Assembly: GCF_037975245.1 (NCBI RefSeq)
Contig: NC_092576.1
Coordinates: 29,490,611-29,554,610, forward strand
Length of the DNA stretch: 64,000 nt
Origin: Apostichopus japonicus
Lineage: Eukaryota > Echinodermata > Holothuroidea > Aspidochirotida > Stichopodidae
Direction: 5' to 3'
In this document: positions 20,557 to 30,322 of the stretch, piece after piece
How the letters are laid out: every line of letters starts with the position of its first letter
Position numbering within the stretch: the stretch's first letter is position 1
Notes under the pieces: generated by a model
The model's database searches: none
What the model was told of the DNA's origin: nothing
What the model saw: the letters and a program-made list of their open reading frames with translations, nothing else
Made by a program: the position numbers and the translations under genes

Positions 20557-21450
20557 TATTAAAATTTATTAGACCATGGAGTTTCCACCCCAATTTATGC
20601 TATAATGGTTCTTCTTTTCCCTGGCAGTTTTGCCAAAATATTGAATGTGGTATTAGCAACCGCATCATTTGTTAATCGTATTTGCTTTTTCATCCTTTTT
20701 TTCAGAACACAGTGACTGTTGCATTGTACTGCCCCTTCACTATTCAAGTCACCCCAAAGAGAAGAGATCATTCGAAGTGAAGCTGAAGTTTGCAAAGATA
20801 AGGGTGTAAGTATAGCTGTAATCATAATGACAAATGCAGATATGTCACATCTTAAAAAAAACTCAGTAAACTGAGTAAACTCAGTAAACACTCTTTCCTG
20901 TGTTCATTTGTGGTCATCAGAGGTCAAACATTGAAACCCTTGTAAACATATACACCCTCACAATACATTATGTCAGAGTCATGAAGAAAACTGCCAATGT
21001 TAAGTCATCGAAGCCACAATGCATATTTGAATTCTGGTTGTATATATCTATGAGAGTTGGTCAAAAGGTTGAATGACTATAAAGACTTATCAAGGATAAA
21101 CAGTTCAAAAAGCATTTTCGTATTTGAGTGGTCATTGAGTTGGATGGATACATATAAAAGTGTTATGTTCCAGCCTAACATTACAGGAAAGATTATACCA
21201 GGGTTTTTGATTTACAAATCTCTTTGTGTATGATGGCAAAACTTTAATGGTTTATAAACTGACCAAATCCATCTACTCACATGTAAATAGAAATGCAAAA
21301 TATTAATTTGAATATCAATGGTTATGTCAATATTCCTTAACAAGACCAAGCTAACCAAGGTCTCCTAATTGGCTCTAAAAATTGCTTTACGGTTGTAATT
21401 TACTTGTAAGTTGGTACACCTTAGGAAAGTTATTTTTCTTGAATCTGCAG
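20557..21450. other. Non-coding, includes dispersed repeat unit
   Basis: No gene is seen. At 20900-20960 a TTTGTGGTCATCAGAGGTCA tract followed by AAACATTGAAACCC and TTGTAAACAT is one unit of the tandem repeat found at 38.57-39.33 kb. Confidence 0.5.
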
Positions 21451-21696
21451 GGGGATGTAGCTCCATTGATTGTGGTGACTGGTGATCTGCTTGGAGAAGC
21501 GCTGTACAAGATTGTTGCTGAGGAGATTGAAATCCTAACTACAGATAACCTACTGGATGCATTTGCTGCATTAATGGGTTGGTTTCATGCATTTGACATG
21601 GAATATCCACAAGGTGTTCAAGACTTCTACACATTTATTGATGTTTCTGTTCAAATGAAGATACCTACGAGAATGGAAATGTATGGATTAAAATGA
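21451..21696 (+). pseudogene. SAMD3-like C-terminal exon
   Basis: After an acceptor at 21449-21450 (AATCTGCAG), the frame PLIVVTGDLLGEALYKI, EEIEILTTDNLLDAFAALM, then GWFHAFDMEYPQGVQDFYTF runs to a TGA. It is the C-terminal block typical of SAMD3-like multicopy proteins, in which an aromatic pair and an EYP motif precede the end. The equivalent region of the 47.6-56.5-kb gene reads YYVLDLDYP. No upstream exons of this gene were found, so it is probably a relic. Confidence 0.55.
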
Positions 21697-21983
21697 AATA
21701 GACCCACACCCAGACATTCTTCACTGTGACTGGTGAAGGGGATTATTAGCCTCGAAAATCTGATCGTCCAATGGATACTCGCTTCACCATACAACGCAAC
21801 CACGACCTTTATTTTTGTTTAATTCTTGTAGTGAAGTGAAATTTTGTTGTATCACCCGTTAAGTATTTACATGTATTATGTAATAGTAAGCGCATGTGCG
21901 AGGCGCACTTAGTAACAAAGACAAAGGAGATAAACAATCGCGAGAGTCACGATCACGACGGAGATATTTTTGCACCATTTCTC

Positions 21984-22018
21984 TATATAAAAAACAGTTC
22001 CGTGGTATTTTCATAAAG
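21984..22018 (+). promoter_or_regulatory. Candidate TATA box and first-exon donor
   Basis: TATATAAAAAA at 21984-21994 follows a GC-richer CGCGAGAGTC tract. About 25-30 bp downstream, an exon-like segment ends with AAAG|GTAATTTT near 22018. An acceptor TCCTTTCAG at about 22906-22914 lies just before the THAP start codon at 22934. This could be the promoter and leader intron of the THAP transposase gene; it is an inference from motifs only. Confidence 0.3.
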
Positions 22019-22905
22019 GTAATTTTTTGTTGTTGTTAGTATTACATTTCTTTCATGATGATTTTAAGAAAAACACTGTTTTGTAAGTTGTAACCCATCT
22101 ATGATATTCGCGGATAGGGACGTGAGGCGTAGGTCCAAGTTTACACGTGTAAGGAAGCAAGGCCCATACTGACACTAGTGTTATATAATTAAATTAAAGA
22201 GCTTTTAACTTTAAACCCCAACAATTAATTTGTTTAGACTCAGTGACCTTAAACAAAATACTTTCTTCCAAACTCACCCAGTAGTCTGGCCTAAGTGGAA
22301 AGAAAATTAATCCCATTACTTCCAACAACAATCACCCTTCTCTCGGACATGCTCTCTGACAGAGTTTAGAAAAAAAGTATTAAAAAAAAGCCTAAATTTT
22401 TTGGAGGCTGGAAACGGATTTCATTGTAGGCATATCCAAATCTGCCTTATTACGTCTTAAGAGTATTACTGTATCAAAATATTATTCTCAGTGGGAATGT
22501 TTTCCCCTCTCCCCCTTGAATACACCCCTGACCGGAACATTGTTTAAGGCAAAAGGGTTAATTTCAGCTAACTTTTGACTTTACAGTGCATGAGCATTGT
22601 TGCTTGTATTCAGAGTTTTCTGGAATCACTCATAATAATTAAGTATAAATGAAAAAATACATTTCAAACTGAGATTATTTATGAAATATCAGTTTAAAGT
22701 AAATGTTCTCATATTCAGATCTCTGGATTAATAAACAAGAACTGGGTGGGGTATCTATAACCACACAGTTTGATTCACACTTCGATCTTAGTCAAAAATA
22801 ATGGTCTGCACCCCCCCCCCCCCTTTATTCAATCTAGCCACTCCATTGGGTGTAAGTTAGTGTTCCCATACCCGAAAGAATATAATAAGGCATTTTTTAT
22901 CCATG
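22019..22905. other. Non-coding; possible leader intron
   Basis: No coding frame is seen. It contains a C14 run at about 22810-22823 and the sequence TTTACAGTG at 22580-22588, discussed as a possible transposon terminus. Confidence 0.45.
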
Positions 22906-22933
22906 TCCTTTCAGTTGCATAATCACACATAGA

Positions 22934-24370
22934 ATGAGAATTTGTTCTGTCATCGATTGTGGGAATGATACCTACCGGTTGGAAAAGTGGAAAGAGGGTT
23001 AATGCCCAATCCACGGATGCCATTTTGGAGCTGGACAATGTATTTGCCAACCTCCCTTTGGGTTGTTGACCTTCCCTTCTCTAAAGTCTAAACCTGAACA
23101 AAGGCGAAGGTGGATTAAAGCAATGAACAGAAAAGACCCCAAACTGGACAAGAACTGGGAACCTAAGGCTCATGACAGGATTTGTTCAATACATGTTGTA
23201 GATGGCCAGTCCACAAAAGAAAACCCAGTCCCAACCCTTCACTTAGGATATAGTTCTGAGTGAGCAACAACCCCTAAAAGACCCCCAACAGAAACAACCC
23301 TCACACCAGCTACAAAGAGGAAACGCACTGAAGACAACACTGCTGTAGGCGAACCTTATTAAACCCACTACCTCAGAAAACATTAGCCACGATCACTCTT
23401 CCACATACTCTTGTGACTGTCAGCCAGGATGCAGATGTCCAGGATGTGCTAGGAAGGCGGCAAAAATTCAACTTCTACAGCAAAGGGTGAAAGAAGTGGA
23501 AGAAGAACTTGTTGCCACCAAGTTCGGAGAAAAGAAGAGGGCTAATCGTAGAAGACAACCTTTTGATGAAACACAACATTGCAATAACATAACACAAGAC
23601 ATACAACACTGCACAGGCTTAATTTCTAGAGATTGTTTAATTATCTTGAACCTCATGCAGTTAAAATGACGTACTGGAAAAGTTCAAAAAAGGGCAGTGT
23701 GGAAGGGAAAGTAAGGAATTTTCCGTAAAACCCCCACAAAATCAGGCCCAAAAAGGGCACTTTCATTGAAAAATGAGCTGGTACTTGTTTTAATGCGGCT
23801 TCGCGTAGATCTCTCAGTTCAATTTCTATCGATACTTTTTGGTATTAGACCGAGTACAAGCTCTCAAATCATATCCACATGGGTAAAATGTTTGAGCTTC
23901 ATTTTGAAACCACTTTGATTGTTTGGCCTGATAAAGGGGCAATTAAATCCACTTTGCCAAAATCGTTCAAAGCAGCAGCTAACAAGACCAGATGCATACT
24001 TGACTGCACAGAAATATTCATAGAAAGACCCAGTTCTTTATACCTTGAAGACGTAACCTGGTCAGACTACACAAAGCACAACACAATGAAAGTGTTAGTT
24101 GGCATTTCTTTCCTATCTGACGCATATGGTGACAGAGCATCTGATGTTTTTATCACCAGGGATAGTGGTTTCCTTAATCTTTTAGATCCAGGGGATGTCA
24201 TCATGGCTTCGTATTCATGTTGAACGTGCCATAAATCGATTGAAAACATTTAAAATACTGAATGGTGTACTGCAACTTACACTGTTGTCATATGCAGATG
24301 ATATTTTAATTATATGTGCAGCACTTAGCAATCTACAGCCAGATCTTGTATCTCTTTCTGAATGATTTAA
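22934..24370 (+). pseudogene. THAP-DDE transposase (ISL2EU/IS4EU-like)
   Basis: The start codon at 22934 opens a THAP zinc-finger domain: CSVIDCGND, then (after an in-frame TAA near 23000) CPIHGCHFGAGQCICQPPFG, FPSLKSKPEQRRRWIKAM, RICSIHVVDGQ and NPVPTLHLGY. A coiled linker around a CDCQPGCRCPGC cluster (23410-23450) follows. The DDE_4-type catalytic region (23879-24223) has the first Asp in CILDCTEIFIERPSS, then WSDYTKHNTMKVLVGISFLS and a second Asp in YGDRASDVF. After GDVIMA a deletion removes the part normally containing the last acidic residue, and a frame change gives IHVERAINRLKTFKIL to about 24370. Architecture and partner gene fit ISL2EU transposons. Inactive. Confidence 0.75.
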
Positions 24371-24422
24371 CTTTAAAATGTTACAGACTGCTTATCCACT
24401 AGGGAGCCTCTGTAATAGAATG

Positions 24423-24594
24423 TGTAAAAGTAACTTGGCATGACGTTTCCATCCTAGCATGATCTTCTTCAGAGGCTAAACGACAAGTAGCAGTAACAGA
24501 AAGGTCCCTTCTGTTCCAGTTACTTGTCATTTAGCCTCATTTAGCCTCTGAAGATCTTGCAAGGATCGAAATGTCAGGCCAGTTTACTTTTACA
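24423..24594. mobile_element. Hairpin MITE with about 75-bp inverted repeats
   Basis: The two halves are imperfect reverse complements: TGTAAAAGTAACTTGGCATG at the left end pairs with the right end ...TTTACTTTTACA. The inner part pairs CTTCAGAGGCTAAACGACAAG with its complement at 24520-24565. It lies exactly between the two convergent ISL2EU-like genes and could be a separate small element or the fold-back of one. Confidence 0.8.
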
Positions 24595-24684
24595 AAATGA
24601 ATTAACTGGATGTCATGAATGTACTGAAAGATATATAATGTTCCCAAAATGCTAAAAAATAGAAAGTACCAAAATGATAATGGC

Positions 24685-27020
24685 AGATCACAGCTTTGCA
24701 CAGCTTTGCACAGTGCACCATTTACCAACTGGTGTCTGTCTAACATTAACACAAGGCCAATGGAACCAAGAACCACAAGTGTCACAACCCAATGCTATTG
24801 TCCTTAATTTGTAATATATTTGTCTCATCAATACACTGTTTGCTGCACAATGAACACAAAAATAATGGTTTTGCTTGTGTCTTCTTTGCGCTGTGTCTTT
24901 TTTGTTTCCTGACTTCACTGGGAGGGAGCTTGTGCTTTGCTTCTGACAAGTTTACAGAGCAGGAGTTGGTGAAGGATCAGGATGACATTGTGACAGAGAG
25001 TCTCGAATCTTACGGAACACAAGTTCAGGCACTATATACTTAAAAAAAACTCATCTATTTCTGCAACGGCCTCTTCCCACAAACAACAAAAAGTCTCTCC
25101 AGATGAAACCCGCGTGGAGTGTAAACCAAAAAATCACACCACTGTCTTGCTGTAGCCTTTAGCTCAGGAAGGTAGTGAGCATGGTTCTTTTCAATTTTGG
25201 ATGACCGCTTTCATTCATGCAAGCAAGCAAATTTGGCCTAAGAGACTGACTTTCTGTATATGGATGCAAATAAGCAAAACATATGCTTAATTGCTTTACA
25301 ATATATTAGGTCATGAAATAACCCAAAAAATCCAAAAACATTCAAATCATTTAAATATTAATCATTAAAGAGCACTTTGAATTTCCACGTACTAATTTGC
25401 ATATTTTATGTTATATAAGGATTTTGAGATGTTTACCTGGTCATACATCACAAGATTAGCATAAAAATAAATGCGATGAAAATTTGATTTATAAATGCTA
25501 TTTTCAAACACTGATTTGCTCAGATTTAAAAGCTATTCCGATTAACGTTCACATTCTTTGAAGTTCGTGGCAAACATTGATAGCTTCTCATACATAAAGT
25601 TGAGAATGCAAACAGTGATAGATGCATGCCCCACCTGACATACTTTGGAACATTTACTGTACCTTTTTTGAAATAACTTGGTCTTGTCCATTCCAAGCCA
25701 GAGATTTTCTTTCCCTCAAGGACAGTGGCCACCAGCATTCCTTTATACATATTCCAAGTGCACTGTTTGGATGTGCAAGGAACAGCTGCAGACTGACCCA
25801 TCATGAAGGCATGGTCCACTTTGAAGTGGACATGGTTGCAAGTTGTACCAAGTCTATGGAAAATAGGAAAAGAAAGGGGAAAACATTAGCAATGAATATA
25901 AGAAAAATATTTCTGTAGTTCTCAATTGTAAGTCCATGATTCTCTCGAACAAGTGTTCCTCAAAATTTTGTCAAGAGCATATAAAAAAAGAAGGAACTAG
26001 GAGTCAATCATGATCATCACTTTATATTCACTTCTAAACATTTATGGGTACATATAAATTTCTTAATTAAAAAGGATAAACTCAAAACATTTACCCACGG
26101 TCAGACCCACGGTCAGACTTGAAGGCATGATGTGTGCCCAGAGGTGATTATAATGATTTATAAATTCTCAGCCACATTGAAGTACATGGGGCATTATTTA
26201 TACTTGGACATGAAATTGAGGGAGTTAACTAGCAAAGTGGAAGGGTATATGTATCTGTGGGAGTTCTAAAGTCTGTACCTCATTACCAACTCAAAATTCC
26301 CTACAATGCTTCAAAAAGAAAAATCCATAAGGGCCTACAGCTCATGACAACGAAGTAATTGGGGGTAACTAACAAGGAGGACACAAATAGTCAATATGTG
26401 AATTAATATTGGTCTTCATGAAATATACACTCACCCTGCAATACAGGTGCACTGCGAATTTTTCCTGTCTTCTTCTCCAGGACAACCCAACTCTTATGAG
26501 GTATGTTTCTTACATTCTGGGATGGGAGACAATCCGCTTTCAAAAAACAAACTGGTGAGTCCTCTGAAATGTGGTGGTAAAATATCTCCTTCAACCACTT
26601 GCTCTCAAAATAGCTGAATGCTTTCCCCTCCTTATAATCAGAAAGAAGTCTATCCTTGAGACTGGTTGGCATAAAGCTACTGGAACTGCTACCTGAAGTT
26701 GAACTGGGCCTTATTGGCTGGCTGGGACAAGCTGCATCAACGAGAAGATATTCAGCAATTTCGAAGTAGCTCAATGGCGGCCACAAATGTCTACTATCTT
26801 TTTCAGCAAGCCATCCATCTTTCAGTTACGTAAAAGGATCTGGTAAAGGCTTCCCATCCACAACCAAAGATTCACTGTAGAGTTTAGAACGAAGTTTATC
26901 TTCTTCGACTTCATCCATTTTTATTCGCACCTTCATTTGCATTGCCGAGTATACAAGTGACTGCAGTTCCCTTTTTCTACTAGTTGTTTTCAACCCTCGA
27001 ACCCGCAGAAAACCTTTCAT
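24685..27020 (-). pseudogene. SAP-SWIM-YqaJ-PHD protein (ISL2EU second gene)
   Basis: Reverse-strand reading starts at ATG 27020: MKGFLRVRGLKTTSRKRELQ, a SAP-like DNA-binding helix pair. After a TAA it continues with LWPPLSYFEIAEYLL, LLSDYKEGKAFSYFESKW and CFLKADCLPSQNV. A degenerate SWIM zinc finger starts with KTGKIRSAPVLQG, ending at a donor-like GTGAGTG near 26435. Its second half, TTCNHVHFxVDHAFMMGQS and PCTSKQCTWN, lies at about 25835-25740. A YqaJ-type nuclease end reads WCDFLVYTPRGFHLERLF (about 25160-25090). A PHD-like finger, IALGCDTCGSWFHWPCVNV, lies at about 24820-24760. ISL2EU elements pair a THAP/DDE transposase with a YqaJ nuclease; the convergent layout here fits. Stops and lost Cys/His ligands mark decay. 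Confidence 0.65.
25920..26400. other. Intron-like non-coding stretch
   Basis: AT-rich, lying between two exons of the reverse-strand SAP-SWIM-YqaJ gene. A short tandem CCCACGGTCAGA repeat is present at about 26094-26118. Confidence 0.4.
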
Positions 27021-27700
27021 AGCTTGAACGCTCCACTGTCAATCTTATGTAAACTCTCCTTGTTCCATTGTGAAAACTTTAAAATAAATATTAGCAATAA
27101 AAACGGCAAATTTCGGTCAAAGATCGCTGTAACGTACGCTAGTCGTGTAGTATTATGTATATGTGTACATATGTGTACATGGCAGCGCTTATTGTTTATC
27201 TTCCGTGACCTCTGACATTACCAAGCATTCCAGGCGGCGGTGAGATCGCGAAAAGTCTTATTCTTCAGTTCTGTATACGCGGTTGTGATGGCCACCGGCG
27301 TCTCTGCAGAGCTCCGGGGTTCGCCCCGTTATCCCTTTCATATTTTGTTAATATTCATTTCTCTGGATCGTTAATTGTCCAGAGATACTCTTATCTGTAT
27401 TATCTCGAGTCAGTAAGGAGATGTCCCCCTTCTTATAAAGCAGGATGCCTCAGGTTTTGGATGGTTCGGCTTCAGGCTCGAAGCCACTGGTTTTTCCAAG
27501 ATGGCGGATACGCAAACAACTGAAACCCAATTCAATTAAAAAACAATAAGGGTACAGCATTTAAAAACAATATTATTTACGTCTTAATATCGTACTATTC
27601 TGATATAAACACGCTCGCGGATAACAATAACTCTCCACGCTCGCGCACATCGAGGACGCGGACATCGAGAATCCATCTATCGCCAGCCAGCTCGCTATAT
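27021..27700. other. Non-coding; upstream flank of the reverse-strand gene
   Basis: No coding signal. A direct TATGTGTACA repeat occurs at about 27158-27180. This interval would hold the promoter and outer end of the ISL2EU-like element on this side, but I could not identify a terminal inverted repeat. Confidence 0.4.
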
Positions 27701-27707
27701 AGCATAC

Positions 27708-28375
27708 GGGTATAAGGTTTCAGTTGTTTTCCGCATACGTTACTTTCCGCTGAAAACAATTCTTCTGCGGAAAACACCTTTTTTTCACTTTCCTGTATAC
27801 TATATTTTCCTGCAATTTTGGGATACCAAATTCAGGCAGGATGATTCAAATAACATGAGAAAGTATCAAAGAACGTCAAAAAAGGATGATTAGACTGAGT
27901 TCATGTCAGAAAAGTTAAGCTGCTTATAATATAGAAGTGGCTTGGGGGTGTGTAATTAGGGATGATTAAAGAAGTATGAGGCGGTCGGCCGATAAAAGGG
28001 CAAAGGGACGCCCGCGTTGTGAAGGATTGACTATCTAATAAAGTATTAAAACTGCGCAATGATCCGCGCAATGATAGTTTCAAGAAAGTTGTAAAAGGCG
28101 GTATCTTTGATTTTCGGTGGAAATGGCTGTATAAGTAAGGGCTGTTTTAATAACCGAACATGCATTTTGCACCACCTTTCTTACGAGTTACATCTAAAAT
28201 CATGGCCGATTTATCCTGTTACAGTTAAATCCCATCTTCTCCATCTTCCTAAATTATTCCATGTGCATAATCAATTCAGTCAGTTATTCTGTTGCTCCCA
28301 AAAAAAAACCTTACTTTCCGCTGAAACACCGTTTGTTTCAGCGGAAAGTAACGTGTGCGGAAAATAACGGTACCC
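27708..28375. mobile_element. Non-autonomous TIR element, about 0.67 kb
   Basis: Outer ends GGGTA.../...TACCC enclose inverted repeats at 27726-27754 and 28336-28365 built on TTTTCCGCAxACGTTACTTT followed by CCGCTGAAA. The right end contains a second, internal palindrome: TTTCCGCTGAAAC at about 28316-28328 faces GTTTCAGCGGAAA. The interior has no coding capacity. This is consistent with a small DNA transposon or fold-back element. Confidence 0.75.
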
Positions 28376-29340
28376 ATTGAATTGTAGTTTGAAGTGTTTG
28401 GCTAGGCTGTACTTTATTGTACATGAGAGGTTGTGTTTTGGACCTTGGTCCTACGGGTTAATAGCGTGTATTGTTTATCGCTATGCGTATTATTATACTG
28501 TAGTGTTACAGTACCGGTTAGGTTGGGTTTTACAGAACGTTAACGATGTTTGTTAGCTTAGTTATTGTACCTGTATTTAAGTATTGTACTGCTCGTGGTG
28601 TAAAGAGCGTATTTGTATTTTGAACATTATTGTTACTGTTCTTAATTAAAGAGTTGTCTCAGAGATCGTTCTTTAAGCTTAGCCATTCTGGACAGCTATA
28701 GAGTGACAATTCTGTAGGAACAGTTTAGGTGAAAATGCCTATAATGAGTTGCAGCTGGCAACTGACCATTACGAAGGTGCCAAAAGTCCTCGCCTGTTGG
28801 CAAACGTTTTGTATTATTTATGCAGATTATTTCATAATGTTCGTTTTACATTCTTCTTTATACACTTTATACCTTATTGTACAGTGTTGTAGAAGACTAC
28901 AAGTATTGTATTCAGTATTGTATTTGTGTGGAAATGTTATTGATATTTCACAGATTGAGTATAGGTGTTCCCGAGATTGAATATAGATTTCCCCCAAGTT
29001 AAGACAATAAGCCATTTTAGTTCATTAAGCCATTTCTTGGTATGTTTATTACCATTATGTAAGAGACATTTTTGTAGAGTTTGTAATCAATCGTCAGCCG
29101 TTCTTTCAACGCATTTATAACTTATGAGTTCGAAGCGTAGGACCCTAAATCCGGTAATTTCCCCCGCCCTCCGCGGTTCACTTCATTATTACACACAATA
29201 CTTATCAATCATTTCGTTACACCATACCAAATACGAACTTTATTACACATCATGTACAAGTATAGTAGCACACATAAGGTTTAGTTGTTCGCTATTGCTT
29301 TTCTTGGCTGAGAAACAAGCAATCTGAATATTGATTAAAA
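28376..29340. other. Non-coding; possible LTR-like segment
   Basis: No gene is seen. The stretch 28540-28720 has features reminiscent of a retroelement LTR (TTAATTAAAGAGTTGTCTCAG before a short CT-rich end), but no second LTR, primer-binding site or target duplication was found, so I leave it unassigned. Confidence 0.35.
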
Positions 29341-29416
29341 TGTATGAATAATTCAAGACATTCCCCGGTGACATCCCTATGTTCCGACGTTTGTATGTTC
29401 CGACAATTGTTTTGGA

Positions 29417-29520
29417 CCAACATTTTTTCGGACCCAATTTTTTTTTGGGGGGGACTTAAGTTTTTTTGGACCGACATTTTTTCGGACCTAATTTGTATTG
29501 GGGGTCTCAATTTTTTTTTT
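29417..29520. repeat. Two tandem 52-bp units, GGACC/TTTTTT rich
   Basis: Units begin GGACCAACATTTTTTCGGAC at about 29414 and GGACCGACATTTTTTCGGAC at about 29468, each followed by AATT and a G-rich or T-rich run. Related GGACC/GGTCC words continue to about 29650. Confidence 0.7.
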
Positions 29521-30159
29521 GGACGCACCAAATTTTTTTAATGACAAAAAAGGGCCCATAGTTTCTTATGACCCAAATAGTACTTGTCCCATAAGTTTTG
29601 GTCCTAAAAATATTGTTGGTCCAAACAAAATTTGGTCTGAAAAAATTTGTCCGAAAACATTTTGCTTCCAAAACAATTTCGGAACAGGTAGCCCCACTTA
29701 CAGGGCATTGAATTCTTTGAAATCGATGCGAACCAGGTTATGCTCCTTGGCGGGTGTCATGTTCCTGAAGCATTCTGGGCCTGGAGGAGAGGCGTGGGCG
29801 GAGGAAAGAGCCCTTTGCAATACGTTCTCCCCTGGGAAGGAAATGTCCATCACATTCATCGAGATGATGAGTCGCTAAGCGACCAAGTGGCACGTACTTG
29901 GGAAACATACTTTGGAAGTCTGTCAGACATGAATAGGAAAGGAGAATCTCAAGAAGATAGGAAAGCCAGGGCTATTATGGAAGTTTCAGTACAGTTTATG
30001 GGCATTACAAGATGGCGTTGCCTTGGCGCTGTCCTGGTACAGTTCTTCGAAATAAGGGGGTAATGGCTGAGAAGAGGTTAAGTCTTCTTACAAGAAGATT
30101 AGCGAGAAAACCTGAACTACGCAAAGGGTTCATTACATAGCCCGACGAACATAACACCA

Positions 30160-30322
30160 CAACGGAAAAGAACAAGTCCGCACCAGAAGAGAACAAATTC
30201 GCACCAGAAGAAAAGAAAACAACACCGCACCAGAAGAGCCTGACACCACGCCAGAAGAGAACAAAACTGCACCAGAAGAGAACGACACCTCACCAGAAGA
30301 GAATGAAACCGCAACAGAATAG
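30160..30322 (+). repeat. 21-bp coding-type minisatellite
   Basis: At least seven imperfect units of the GCACCAGAAGAGAACAAA type lie here. Read in one + frame they encode repeated (A/S)PEEN(K/E) heptads; in the next frame TPHQKR. The unit length is a multiple of three, so the array may once have been part of a coding exon with an acidic repeat. Confidence 0.75.

Noticed and set aside
28540-28720. Solo LTR
   Set aside because: Some LTR-like sequence flavour, but no TG...CA boundaries with a target duplication and no partner LTR could be shown.
29292-29541. Repeat-containing small proteins on both strands
   Set aside because: They arise from the GGACC/TTTTTT tandem units; low-complexity DNA.
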